This document shows, in pieces, positions 25,208 to 36,329 of a stretch of DNA of 64,000 nucleotides. A model generated the notes under the pieces. That model searched no databases. It was not told the origin of the DNA and saw only the letters and a program-made list of their open reading frames with translations. Position 1 is the stretch's first letter; every line of letters starts with the position of its first letter. The position numbers and the translations under genes are program-made. Source of the DNA: Ricordea florida (lineage: Eukaryota > Cnidaria > Anthozoa > Corallimorpharia > Ricordeidae). The stretch spans positions 17,242,120-17,306,119 of the forward strand of contig OX453274.1 of assembly GCA_949710005.1 (NCBI GenBank). Direction: 5' to 3'.

Positions 25208-26045
25208 AAATCCCTTCCAGGTTGGGGGGGGTTGTGGATTTTCTGGTGCCACACATTGTATTTTTGGTATACAACTTGAAATTGGAACTTCTATTGTTTT
25301 GCATTTTTAAAAATCTAGTGTCACATGCACATTTGGCTGCCTAAGGTACCATCTTGCTGATATACTCTGTGCTTTTGAGAAGGGAGAAAACGATATCTCC
25401 AGCATGTTTTTGTACCCTTGTTTTTTCGTATTTACATTGTTCACAAGTAAGTGCTTCTGCAGACATTGTGCATCAGAACTGAAATGTCTTCTTGTAAATA
25501 GTAGTTGTGTTACAACAAGAAATGCGATCCGAAAATGTGGTTGTTATTTTCAGCATGTCTTTATAACTTTGTTTTCTTAATATTTACATTGTGCACAAGT
25601 TAGTGCTTCTGCAGGCATTGTGCATCAGAACTGAAATGCCATCTTGTGGGTAGTAGTAATGGTACAACAGTAAATGCGATATGAAAGAAATAAATGTATT
25701 TTGTTATGAAGGAGTTTGTTTCCAATATTAATATATACTTGAGCGGTTTTCCTACTGTTTTTTGGCCTTTCATCAAAACCAAATTTCTCCACAATATTAA
25801 TGCATGATCAAGAGAAAAGTTTGAGAATAAAGAAAATGATCACAAAAGGAAAAATGGTTTGATCTTTTTAAAATTCTCCCTGTGTTTAAATGGCTATTAG
25901 ATGTTACAGAGTTGTTTCCTTGGTGTTGTTTTACCCCTCCCCCACCCCGCCCCCCCACCCACCCAAACAATAATGTTTAACGAGGCGTTAATTCATGATA
26001 ATTCAATTCTTGGGGGTGTTCGGGGAGGTGGTTTATTCTACAGTA

Positions 26046-26163
26046 TGCGCCTGCAGAACATCCGAGCAGCCGTAATAAATGAAACGAAAACCAGATGGCG
26101 GATCGCGGTGAAACGATCAAAAGCAAACAACTTAGGGATATTTTCCTTGTATTTTTTTCTCGG
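26046..26163. repeat. About 118-bp repeat, copy B
   Basis: Second copy of the 25087-25207 sequence in the same orientation with a handful of substitutions. It is not followed by a matching first exon. Confidence 0.85.
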
Positions 26164-26173
26164 TATTTTTTAG

Positions 26174-26310
26174 CGTTTTTTAGGTAGTCCAAATAGGTAG
26201 TCCATCTAGGTAGTCTATTTACCAGTCCATCAGGGTAGTCCATTTTGGTAGTCCATCGTGGTAGTCCATGGCCTGGGGGTCAGCGAAATGTACCGACCCG
26301 TCAATGGCCG
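26174..26310. repeat. GGTAGTCCA repeat, transposon end
   Basis: Seven or so irregular copies of GGTAGTCCA, ending in ATGG...GGGGTCAGCGAAATGTACCGAC. The same GTAGTCCAT...GGGTCAGTG arrangement forms the ends of the 48956-49566 MITE, so this is probably a solo end of a related element. Confidence 0.5.
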
Positions 26311-26890
26311 GGCTGAAATCATTCCACATTGATGTTAACACATTTCTTCTCCATGGCATTTGCCCAGTTTTTTTTTCATCGGTCTAACTTGCCTATAAAC
26401 GAACTCCATTCAGGTAAGGTGGTTTGTTCTAACTCGATGTGGCATGGGTGATATATACTTTTCAATTTCCCACTAAATTTGTTTGCATTCCGAATACCGA
26501 AAATATGCAGTAAGACAATTCAACCGTTCCAAGCGCATGCTGAACCGTTTTCAATTAGATGTACGTAAATACAAAGTTAAAGGATAGTTCTTTTTAGCTG
26601 TACGAGTAATGGACAATTTATTTCTATGCCAAGGCCGAAATAAATGCTTTTAAAACTCCCTAAATCGGCCAACATGGCGGCCCTCCGGAAGCCCCGTCAA
26701 ACCGTCATTTCTGTATCTTTCAAAGGAAAGAGAATTCAAACCAAAGAATATGCATTCAGTATTTAGGGCACCATTCTAGGTCTTCATGCCAAAAATCAGC
26801 CAAATCGATGAGATGCCGTGTCAGGCGAAAGTTCGAATCTTACAGAAAATCACTCTTAAATGAGCTTCAATTTTCACTCAAAAATTAATC
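26311..26890. other. No gene recognised
   Basis: AT-rich sequence before the older Polinton. Its left terminus should lie near 26890, where composition shifts and AGAGAGAGACGAGGGAGATG begins, but without the partner end this cannot be confirmed. Confidence 0.35.
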
Positions 26891-26912
26891 GTTTTAGAGA
26901 GAGACGAGGGAG

Positions 26913-27161
26913 ATGAGCAAAATGTCGGTGATCGTGAACGGAAAGACTTGCCAGTATCGAATATCCCCCTGCGAGCACAAGCGCACGAAATATCAATGCA
27001 GAATATGTTGGCCCAAAGGTTTTTGCATCCACGACAGATTGAGGAGTCAATGTCGCGAATGCGGGAGCTGGAAGGTATTTTGCGCCCACGGTCGATTCAA
27101 CAAGAAAGGTCGCCAATGCAAAGACTGTACGCGTGAAAGACTCGAGGCAACATTATCGTGA
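26913..27161 (+). CDS. Cys/His-repeat small protein of the older Polinton
   Basis: An 82-residue frame with repeated metal-ligand motifs: C..H..R..YQCRIC, FCIHDRLRSQCREC, FCAHGRFNKKGRQCKDC. The spacing (CxH-x7-CxxC) recurs three times and resembles short EH.R...C..C repeats found in virus- and Polinton-encoded proteins. It is the first frame of the GC-richer element and has no visible damage, though neighbouring genes are broken. Confidence 0.45.
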   Translation: MSKMSVIVNGKTCQYRISPCEHKRTKYQCRICWPKGFCIHDRLRSQCRECGSWKVFCAHGRFNKKGRQCKDCTRERLEATLS

Positions 27162-27223
27162 GGGGTGGGTTGAAATCTTCATAATCCACATCGGACAATG
27201 AAAAATGATCCAAAAAGGGCACG

Positions 27224-27502
27224 TTGACCTTAAAAGAATTACACCTCATGGCTGAGATGGTTGTGAGAAGACGCCCCGTACCGCTTCCAAGAAACCCGGA
27301 GATCGGTGTGCCCATCTTGGAGCCCACAGTGATCCCCATTCAAATTCTCGACAGGGCGAACCCTGAATTGAAAGCCCCCATTCTTCAGCCTCTTTTGACT
27401 CTCACATGGATTTCGGTTCATGAGTCTGCGGAGTTTGTGGGTCCTGAGATGGTGGTGGTGAGAAATGTTCCAACTCTTGAACCAGAGCAAGCCATCATTT
27501 AA
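27224..27502 (+). pseudogene. Duplicated proline-rich module, copy 1
   Basis: Contains RRRPVPLPRNP, then NPE..PIL and ILDRANPELKAPILQP. The same arrangement recurs at 27804-28046, so a segment of about 580 bp was duplicated inside the older element. It probably belongs to the linker of its polymerase protein. Confidence 0.45.
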
Positions 27503-27512
27503 CCCTCTGAAA

Positions 27513-27800
27513 AATCCCTCGGCGAATTTTCACGAAAGGAGCTGCTGAAGGAGGCCAAGAGAAAAGGAATAAAGTACAGGCACAGCATGAACAAGAAACG
27601 ATTAATTGGAGAGAAAGAATGCCGCTTGAAACATCGCTTGAGGATGCACTAGAAGTTCGGCTACGGAGCATTTTGCGAACACAGCACTTTGAAATTTGCG
27701 TGTCGTGAATGCAGCTGCGCGTCCAAATACAAACCGTACGATTATTGCAGGGTGTGCAAGATGATGAGAAAGGCACAATGGCTATGGAACGAGGAATAGA
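27513..27800 (+). pseudogene. SAP-like and Cys-rich segment
   Basis: The frame reads FSRKELLKEAKRKGIKYRHS, then a TAG near 27649, then FCEHSTLKFACRECS and CRVCKMMRKAQWLW. The first part is like the SAP-like start of the younger element's polymerase; the second repeats the Cys/His pattern of the 26913 frame. Confidence 0.4.
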
Positions 27801-27803
27801 AAA

Positions 27804-30800
27804 GTGGGCCTCACACATTTAAAGGCAAGGACGCCCCATTTCCCAAAAAAAATCATGCCCCCAAGAAGAAGGCCTGTCCCGCTGCCTAGAAATCCTTTGA
27901 ATGTTCGAAATCCGGAAATTAATGCTCCGATTCTACAACGCACTCCAGTTTCCACGAACATTCTCGATCTCCCTAACCCGGAAATAAACGTTCCCGTCTT
28001 ACAGCCAACCCCCACATCCACGTACGTAAGCAGATTCGTGGATTGAATTACATCTTTCGTTCCGGAGAGAATCAGGAAAGAGGTGAGCGAAAGAGTCGAG
28101 AGGTTGAGAAGGAGGGTGAATCAACTCTTCAAAAAGAAGCCCGCCCCTGCTCCCAAACTTCATGATGGCGCGTTCAACGGCTACCTCATCACATTCATCG
28201 TCGACGGGGTGCACAGATACGACCCGCCAACATTTTTGAAAGAATCCAAAGAGGGGGTCGTCAAGTTAATCAACAGGAGAAAGAAGCCCGTGAAGCTCAA
28301 ATTCATATTCGCCTGCGAGTACCTTAAGGAGAATCCAGCCACGGGGGAGATCATCAGAAACAGAGGATATTTCCACACACACGTGCTGACGATCACTGAT
28401 TCTTCCGACGTGGGCAAAATTTTCGACCAACAAGTGAAGGTGATGCCTGAGAAGAATCAGAAGTTTCAGAATGAGGGGTCAGGATGAACATTCGATCGCG
28501 TCGTTTCTTTCAAAATTAACATGGATCCCTTCGAACCTCTTCGCGGCAGCTCATATATTCCACTGCCAAAGGAATTATCTCCCAAGAAATCGATTGTGAA
28601 CACCAAAAACGAGGATGACCACGAGTGTTTCAAATGGGCTGTGACCGCCGCCGGTTATCCCAGGGAGAAGGGCCCCCAGAGAGTGAACAAGGAGATGAAA
28701 GCCAATTCAGAGAAATTCGACTGAACCGGCATCGACTTCCCCACCCCTCTACAGCAGATTGAAAGATTCGAAAGAAACAATCCCGAGTACGCGATTAACG
28801 TTTTCGCATACAATGATGAGGCCGCTTTTGCGAAGAGACACATGTATCCATTGAGAATCAGCGAAAACGACGCGCACCGCCACATCGATCTTCTCCTCCT
28901 CTCAAACGAAATCACGAGTCACTACTGTTGGATCAAGAATTTCCCTCGCCTGATGGGGTCCTTTGAAAATAATGACGAGCACGCGGTTCATTTCTACCGG
29001 AGATGCCTCAGCTCATTGAATTCCCCCAAAGCGTTGACGAAACATCACGATTTTTCCCAGAATCACGACTCCGTCAGAATGGAGATGCCTTCAGATCCGG
29101 TTCGTGTATCACAACAGAAAGATGAGGGTGCCCTTCGTGATCTACGCCGACTTTGAATGCTTCTCTGAGATGAGCGGATGTTCTCCGGATGAGCGAATGA
29201 GCTTCACGAATCCCTATGAGCGCCACAAGCCGTCGGGGTTCTCATATCTCGTGAAGTGTTTCGACGACACCCTTTTCAAACCTTGCCTCGCTTCTTACAC
29301 CGCGAAATCTCCTGATAATGACGTGGAGAGGCATTTTGTGGAATCTCTGGAGAAGAAGATCATGGAGTTGTGCGACCTCTTCAAATTCAAGGAGGATATG
29401 GTGATGAGTGCGGATGATGAAATGGATTTCGAGGGCGCCATTTACTGCCACATATGCGAGCGAGAATTAGGTAACGAGAAGAGGACGCGTGATCATTGCC
29501 ACCTCACGGGGAAATATAGAGGCGCGGCTCACGATTCCTGCACCAGGAAATTCAAGATCCCTAAATTCTACCCCGTGATTTTCCATAACCTCTCGGGTTA
29601 CGATTCGCATCTCTTCGTGAAAAATCACGGCACGTCGGTGGGCAAGATCAGATGCCTCCCGAACAACGAAGAGCAGTACATCTCTTTAAGCAAGGATATT
29701 GTGGTGGACACAGTCACGAATGCGCAGGGTCGGAGCGTGGATGTAAAGAGGGAGATAAGGTTCATCGACTCCTTCCAATTCATGAGGAGCAGCCACAGCG
29801 GTCTGGTAAGCAACCTCCCCAAGGATTCATTCAAAACCATGAATCGATTCTTCAAAGAGGATCAATTGGAACTCCTGCTGCGGAAGGGCGTCTTCCCATA
29901 CGATTGGTTTGATGGATTCAAAAAATTCGATGCTGTGTTTCTCCCACCGAAGGAGGAATTTCACTCCATCCTTTACGATTCCGACGCATCTAACGAGGAT
30001 TATGAGCACGCGCAAAAGGTGTGGGAACACTTCGAGATGAAAACCATGAGGGACTACCACGACCTCTACCTCAAGACGGACACCATCCTGCTCGCGGAGG
30101 TCTTTGAAAATTTCAGGGACGTTTGCTGCAAGAATTACGGCCTTGACCCCGCGTGGTACTACACATCACCCGGATTGGCGTGGGACGCGATGTTGAAAAA
30201 GACCGGCGTTTCACTGGAGCGGCGAATAATCCATACATGAAACATCACGATCCTCAGAAACCGACGAGTTACATCACCTATCTTGATGCGAATAACCTCT
30301 ACGGCTGGGCGATGAATAAACCGCTTCCCACTCACGGATTTCGATGGATGGGGGACAAGGAACTTTCGGATTGGCAGAATCACCCATTCGTCCTCGAGGT
30401 TGATTTGGAGTACCCCGAACACCTTCACGGCCTCCACAACGATTATCCCCTCGCGCCCGAACGGCTCATGATCGACAAGGTGGAGAAGCCCATCCCCACG
30501 CTGTCTGAGAAGAGGAATTACGTCACCCATCACGAATCTCTGAAGCTATATCTGCGACTCGGATTGAAGCTCACGAACGTCCACAGAGGGATCACATTCG
30601 AGGAGTCAACATTCCTGAAGTCCTACATCGACATGAACACCGACCTCAGAACGAAGGGGACGAACGACTTCGAGAAAGATTTTTTGAAGTTGATGAACAA
30701 TTCCGTGTTCGTGAAGACGATGGAGAACATTCGAAACAGGGTGGCCGTGCATCTGGTCACAAGCGAACCCCAAGCGCGCAACCTCATCTCCAAGCCGAAT

Positions 30801-30854
30801 TTCCACCACCGCACCATTTTTTGCGAGAATCTGGCCGCCATTCACATGAAGAGA
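27804..30854 (+). pseudogene. Protein-primed family B DNA polymerase relic (older Polinton)
   Basis: The same architecture as the younger polymerase at 31017 but GC-richer and clearly diverged. Seen in order: the second proline-rich module (27804-28046), the N-terminal domain (28083-28484), GSSYIPLPKE, YADFEC (exonuclease I), CHICERELG and HCHLTGKYRGAAHDSC, NLSGYDSHLF (exonuclease II), YHDLYLKTD (exonuclease III), LDANNLYGWAM (motif A) and LMNNSVFVKTMEN (motif B; the usual G before K is V). Breaks: a stop at 28487, a TGA near 28722, frameshifts near 29100 and 30215. Motif C (DTDS) and the C-terminus are missing because the younger Polinton begins at about 30853. Confidence 0.85.
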
Positions 30855-31016
30855 GTATATAGTGCCGATTCTAGGCCAGTTTTGTAAAAATTGTAAAAAT
30901 TGTGAAAATTACGAAAAATGTGAAAAATTATCCAAAGATTTATCAAGGATTTTATCAGAGGTGGTAAAAATAAAATTTTGAAATTGTGATTTAAAAAGAA
31001 GAATTATTTTGTAAAA
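30853..31016 (+). mobile_element. Probable left terminus of the younger Polinton
   Basis: Homology to the older polymerase stops at about 30852-30854, and AGAGTATATAGTGCCGATTC begins. Polintons are known to start with 5'-AG. The next 160 bp are AT-rich with repeated GTAAAAATTGT-type strings and lead into the polymerase start at 31017. The right terminus and the 6-bp target duplication lie outside the window or are not visible. Confidence 0.55.
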
Positions 31017-34000
31017 ATGGAACAAACCCTTAAACATTTAGAAAGATTGAATCGTGATCAATTAAGACAATTTGGTAAAGAGTATGGTGTTAAAAAATAT
31101 TATGATTTACGTAAAAAGCAGCTATTTGATGCGTTGACTAATATTCCAGAATTTATGGAAGAGATGCGTAATCGTGTGGAACAAGCACAAATACCCAACA
31201 CAAATCCTCAGCCAACTACGCCACCAGGCTCTCCACCAAAATTATCATTACCAGGTACGCCGTCAACCCCCAAACCTAGAAAAAATATCATCAATCAAAA
31301 GAAAAGTCTTATTCCAAGACCTATCCACAAACCTAGACCTAGACTTAGAAAAAATATTCCTACACCACAAACACAACCTCAACCTACTTTTCAACCACAA
31401 TATTATCCTCCATATCCTCAACAATATCCTCCATACCACCAACCGCGATATTATCCTCCATATCCTCAACAATATCCTCCATACCACCAACCACAATATT
31501 ATCCACCATATCCTCAACCACAATATTATCCGCCATATCCTCAACCACAATATTATCCACCATATCCTCAACCTCCATACCACCAACCACAATATTATCC
31601 ATCATATCCTCAACAATATCCTCCATATCCTCAACAATATCCACCATATCCTCAACCTCCACACCAACAACAAACACAAACACCACATCAACCGCAAATT
31701 CAAAGATTTAATCAGCTGCAACAACCACAAAGACCTAAAACTAAACCAAGAAAAAATAAACGTAGAAAAAATAAAAATAAAACATCTACAAATAACACAC
31801 AACCTTCAACATCTACAAATAATGATAATAATGATGAAAGTGTAGAAGATTTAACGCCAAAAGAAATGGAATCTGCGTTTAATGACTATCTGAAAAGTTA
31901 TAGAATAAATGGTAACAAAGTTGATGATCCTGAAACGTATATGAATAAAATAAAACCAAAAGTTATAAATCATATTGAACAAGAAGAAGGAAAGCCAATC
32001 AAAGTGAAATTTGTATTATCAACTAAGTTAGTGAAAAAGTCTTTACTTACAAAAAAAGTTGTTGAAGAAGAAGAAAAATACTTTCACTCACATGTGGAAA
32101 CAATAACTGAATCAGATGATTTATCTGAATTATTCGATGATATGAGAGAGAGTTTACTCAAAGCTTATAAACAATATATGTCTAACGGTTACAAATGGGA
32201 ATTCAGTCATATAGAATATTTCGATATATACATTGATCCTTATAATCCTATTTCCGGTGGTTCATATATTCCAACACCAGAAATAATAGCAAATAGAAAA
32301 GCAACTATAAACCCCCAGAATTTTAATGATGATAAATGTTTCATGTATGCAATAACCTTAGGTGCATTTCCTATAGAAGGTCATCCGGAGAGAATAAGTA
32401 AAAAATTGTTAGAAAATTGTGAAAAGTTTAATTGGGAGGGAATAGAGTACCCCGTTACATTAAATCAGGTTGATAAGTTTGAGAGGCAAAACCCAGACTA
32501 TAGGATTAACTTACATGGATTTGGTAAAGTCAAAGATTGGGATAAAATAGAGAAAGTATACCCTCTAAGAATTAGTAGGAAAGAAAGTGGTATTTTAATT
32601 GAATTACTTTTAATATCTAATGAAGAAACAAGCCACTACCTTTTGATAAAGAATTTTGGAAGACTTGTAACAACTCAAATTGATAACGGACAACATAAAC
32701 GTTTTTATTGTCGTAGATGCTACAACTCATTTCGTAAAGAAGAATCATTAAAAAAACATGAAGAATATTGTAAAACAAATGAAGAAGCAAAGGTTATTAT
32801 GCCAAAAGACGAAGACGGAAATCCTGTATATCTTAAATTCAATAATTATGGAAGACAAATGAGAGTACCGTTTGTTATATCTGCAGACTTTGAGTGTACT
32901 ACAGAACCGATAGACACATGTTCACCAGATAAAAGTAAAAGTTTTACTAATAAATACCAAATACATAAACCGTCTGGTTGTGGTTATTTTATAAAGTGTT
33001 CTGATAATGAAATATTAGATGGTGTAACACTTGATGATGAAATATTTATAAATAAACCAATACATTACACCGCTAAATCTCCAGACGAATATGTTGAGCA
33101 GAAATTTGTTAACGAATTGGTGAAGGCTACCAAAGTTATTTATAATAAGATTATCAAACCTAAAGTTTATAAATACAAAAATAAGAAGCTAAAGGATATG
33201 AGTGAAAATGATAAAAATGATTATAATAGTGCTACACATTGTCATATATGTAAGGGTAAATTATTGAAAAAAGATAAGGTAATGGATCATTGTCATCTTA
33301 CAGGAAAGTATAGAGGAGCAGCACATAGTAGTTGTAACTTAAAATATACAATTCCAAAATTTATCCCAGTTATTATTCACAATTTATCTGGATATGATTC
33401 TCATCTTTTTATCAAAAATCTTGGTGCAATAGAAGGTGAAATAAGCTGTATAGCTAATAATGATGAAAAATATATTACTTTCACAAAAAAGGTTGTAGTT
33501 GATAGATTCTATAGTAAAAAGGATAAAAAGTGGGTTGAAATAAAGTGGGGTCTTAGATTCATTGATTCAGGTAAATTTATGCAAACCAGCTTAGATAATT
33601 TAATCGATAATCTTACAAAATGTGGAAAGTGTGATGCTTGTATAGGCGTGTTATCTAAAAGTAGATGTCTTTCTCCAAAAGATGATAAATTAACTGAAAC
33701 AAAAAAGGTATTTGGTGATAAAACATATATGATGTTAAGAAAAGGTGTTTTCCCATATGATGATTTTACTGACCTTAATAAACTTAATGAAACTCAACTT
33801 CCACCAATAGAAGCGTTTTACTCAAAACTAAATGATAAAAATATAACGAAAGATGATTATAAACATGCTGAAAATGTGTGGGAAATATTTAATATGAAAA
33901 CAATGAGAGAATATCATGATCTATATCTTAGGTCGGATGTAATATTTTTAATGGATGTATTCGAGAACTTTAGAGATGTTTGTCTAGAGAATTATGGTTT

Positions 34001-35435
34001 GGATCCTGCCCACTATTTTACAGCACCTGGACTGGCTTGGGACGCTGCATTAAAAACTACTAATGTTAGATTACAGTTGTTAGTTGATGTTGATATGCTT
34101 CTTATGTTTGAGAAAGGTATTAGAGGAGGTGTATCACAAATATCTAAAAGATATGCAAAAGCCAACAACCCATATATGGAAGAATATGATCCTAACCTAC
34201 CAACATCATATATTATATATCTTGATAGAAACAACTTATATGGTGAGGCAATGAGTGAACCACTACCCACTCACGGTTTTAAATGGGTTAAAAATAAAGA
34301 TCTTAAAAATTGGAGAAACATACCAGGTGTATACAAGGTTAATTTAAAATATCCTAAAGATCTTCACGATTTACATAATGATTATCCTCTTGCTCCAGAG
34401 AAAATTGAAGTTAATAAAGTTAAGAAATTAATCCCAAACCTTAATGATAAGGAAGAGTATGTGGTTCACCACAAAACCTTAAAACTTTATGAAAGTCTAG
34501 GATTAAAAATAACAAAGATTCATAGTGGGATTACATTCAAAGAGTCAGCTTGGTTAAAACCCTACATCGATTTGAATACAAAACTTAGATCAAAAGCAGA
34601 CAATGATTTCGAAAAAGATTTCTTCAAGTTAATGAATAACTCTGTATTTGGTAAGACTATGGAGAATATTAGAAAACGGGTTGATGTGAAATTAGTTACA
34701 AATCAAAAAGCTGTAAAAAAATATATAATAAGACCTAACTATCAACATCGTACTATCTTTTCTGAAAATCTGGTTGCTGTTCATATGAAGAAAACTGAAA
34801 TAATATTCGATAAACCCGTTTACTTAGGTGAGTGTATTCTAGATTTAAGTAAAAAAGTAATGTATGATTTTCATTATAATTATATAAAAGCTAAATATGG
34901 AGAAAAAGCTGAATTACTTATGACGGATACAGACAGTCTTGTATATGAGATAAAAACACCTGATTTCTACAAAGATATAAGTCCAGATGTTAGAGAAATG
35001 TTTGACACTAGTAATTATCCTAAAATTCATCCTTCTGGAATCGAGACTGGTGTAAACAAAAAATTAATTGGTAAGTTCAAAGATGAGTTTGGCGGTAAAT
35101 GTATAAAAGAATTTGTTGGTCTAAGAGCTAAGCAATACTCTGTATTAACAGATGCTGGTGAAGAGATAAAAAAGAATAAAAGCATAAAGAAATCGGTAAT
35201 AAAAAATAATATAACTCATAATGATTATAAGGATTGTCTATTTACTGGAAAACCTCAAATGAGATCGATGAATGTAATTAGAAGTCGTTTGCACAAGGTT
35301 GGTACCGAAACTGTTAATAAAATTGCATTATCTGCTGATGATGATAAGAGAATAATTCGTGAAGATGGAATACATACTTTAGCTATTGGACATCATCTCT
35401 CCAAAACAGAATCTGGTGGGAGTTCAGTATCATAA
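31017..35435 (+). CDS. polB: Polinton protein-primed DNA polymerase B, complete
   Basis: A 1472-residue single-exon protein. Residues 1-45 are SAP-like (LRQFGKEYGVKKYYDLRKKQ), and about 125-235 is a Pro/Tyr/Gln repeat of YPPYPQ units. The 3'-5' exonuclease has ADFEC (about 622), NLSGYDSHLF and YHDLYLRSD. A CHIC...HCHLTGKYRGAAH...C insertion (about 745-770) resembles an endonuclease VII-type zinc site. The polymerase palm has LDRNNLYGEAM (motif A, about 1068), LMNNSVFGKTMEN (motif B, about 1206) and MTDTDSL (motif C, about 1302). All catalytic motifs are present, so it looks functional. It would copy the element using a terminal protein primer. Its last 43 bp overlap the 3' end of the opposing integrase gene. 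The start was chosen as the first ATG after the element's terminus. Confidence 0.93.
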   Translation: MEQTLKHLERLNRDQLRQFGKEYGVKKYYDLRKKQLFDALTNIPEFMEEMRNRVEQAQIPNTNPQPTTPPGSPPKLSLPGTPSTPKPRKNIINQKKSLIPRPIHKPRPRLRKNIPTPQTQPQPTFQPQYYPPYPQQYPPYHQPRYYPPYPQQYPPYHQPQYYPPYPQPQYYPPYPQPQYYPPYPQPPYHQPQYYPSYPQQYPPYPQQYPPYPQPPHQQQTQTPHQPQIQRFNQLQQPQRPKTKPRKNKRRKNKNKTSTNNTQPSTSTNNDNNDESVEDLTPKEMESAFNDYLKSYRINGNKVDDPETYMNKIKPKVINHIEQEEGKPIKVKFVLSTKLVKKSLLTKKVVEEEEKYFHSHVETITESDDLSELFDDMRESLLKAYKQYMSNGYKWEFSHIEYFDIYIDPYNPISGGSYIPTPEIIANRKATINPQNFNDDKCFMYAITLGAFPIEGHPERISKKLLENCEKFNWEGIEYPVTLNQVDKFERQNPDYRINLHGFGKVKDWDKIEKVYPLRISRKESGILIELLLISNEETSHYLLIKNFGRLVTTQIDNGQHKRFYCRRCYNSFRKEESLKKHEEYCKTNEEAKVIMPKDEDGNPVYLKFNNYGRQMRVPFVISADFECTTEPIDTCSPDKSKSFTNKYQIHKPSGCGYFIKCSDNEILDGVTLDDEIFINKPIHYTAKSPDEYVEQKFVNELVKATKVIYNKIIKPKVYKYKNKKLKDMSENDKNDYNSATHCHICKGKLLKKDKVMDHCHLTGKYRGAAHSSCNLKYTIPKFIPVIIHNLSGYDSHLFIKNLGAIEGEISCIANNDEKYITFTKKVVVDRFYSKKDKKWVEIKWGLRFIDSGKFMQTSLDNLIDNLTKCGKCDACIGVLSKSRCLSPKDDKLTETKKVFGDKTYMMLRKGVFPYDDFTDLNKLNETQLPPIEAFYSKLNDKNITKDDYKHAENVWEIFNMKTMREYHDLYLRSDVIFLMDVFENFRDVCLENYGLDPAHYFTAPGLAWDAALKTTNVRLQLLVDVDMLLMFEKGIRGGVSQISKRYAKANNPYMEEYDPNLPTSYIIYLDRNNLYGEAMSEPLPTHGFKWVKNKDLKNWRNIPGVYKVNLKYPKDLHDLHNDYPLAPEKIEVNKVKKLIPNLNDKEEYVVHHKTLKLYESLGLKITKIHSGITFKESAWLKPYIDLNTKLRSKADNDFEKDFFKLMNNSVFGKTMENIRKRVDVKLVTNQKAVKKYIIRPNYQHRTIFSENLVAVHMKKTEIIFDKPVYLGECILDLSKKVMYDFHYNYIKAKYGEKAELLMTDTDSLVYEIKTPDFYKDISPDVREMFDTSNYPKIHPSGIETGVNKKLIGKFKDEFGGKCIKEFVGLRAKQYSVLTDAGEEIKKNKSIKKSVIKNNITHNDYKDCLFTGKPQMRSMNVIRSRLHKVGTETVNKIALSADDDKRIIREDGIHTLAIGHHLSKTESGGSSVS

Positions 35436-36016
35436 GGCACAATCTGCAACTCTTCCCTTACAAAACCTCGTCTAGGTCCATCTTGTAAATAATATAAAAC
35501 TGGTTGATTATGTGAAATCACACTTCTAGAAATATCATAAACTTGGATACTCCAAATAGGATCAGTAGCTCGCCTTCGTTCACCACCCTCAAGTTCACCT
35601 GGAGATAATAAATATCTGACCCTAACATCATATGGTAACCTAACTTCATCAGGTCCAACAACACGATTATAATTTTTAGTTTCAATATCAACCTCTTTCA
35701 GTTTTATAGCTTTATCAGGTTCTTTACCAGTTATTCTCGTTGGTGTATTATTCAAAGTTCTCAAAATATCAGGTAATCGTTTCACCCATACTCTAGACCT
35801 TTCATCGCTAATCATTTCTTGTGCATATTGATGACTAAATAATCGTTCACCTAATATTCCGTATGCTCTTTCAACAAATGCTTGTGCTCTATGATTTCCA
35901 GCTTCACTTCTCTGGATTTTCACATTATGCGAATTCATAAGTTTTACCACTTCACCCATAAATTCTCTTCCAGGATCAACCATTAATGTTTTAGGATATT
36001 TTAACTTTCTGGAATA
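31581..36016 (+). repeat. 4.43-kb direct duplication, left copy
   Basis: Matches 56736-61165 with a 6-bp deletion in the right copy as the only difference noticed. The translated polymerase is identical over the whole shared length apart from that deletion (two residues, near the QQQTQTPHQ segment). Confidence 0.93.
35393..36016 (-). pseudogene. Integrase, truncated left copy
   Basis: The C-terminal two thirds of the integrase, identical to 60542-61165. It retains MVDPGREF (second catalytic Asp) and AQAFVERAYG (Glu) but loses the N-terminus and first Asp because homology ends at 36016, after CTTTCTGGAATA. Sequence beyond belongs to the inserted block. Confidence 0.9.
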
Positions 36017-36329
36017 ACATATAATTTTTTAACTACAGATATTCTGAAGTACAGAAAATTTGGCAAAAAAGGTAATCTAACAAACGTTTCCTTGCTACTT
36101 TTAAATTTTCTGGCAAATAATTGCTATACACTTTATAATATTGACCAACAAAGATCTCACATAAGACAGAAATAATGTATTTTATTTGATGCTGACCACT
36201 TCGTAGTTAAATGAGTGACTAAAAAAACTTGCAGCTTTACAACAAACCTTCCGATAACTATTTACTTCAAGATATATAGAAACTTCCATGTACACATGTA
36301 TGCCTGGATCAAAACTACTCCACATAATC
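36017..36329. other. Left edge of the inserted block
   Basis: AT-rich, unique, no gene. Towards its right end the first degenerate array units appear (ACTTCCATGTACACATG, then GTCACTGATAAATTCATGGA). Confidence 0.5.

Noticed and set aside
31174-31845. 223-residue frame rich in His/Asn/Ile
   Set aside because: A shifted reading of the Pro/Tyr repeat of the polymerase gene.
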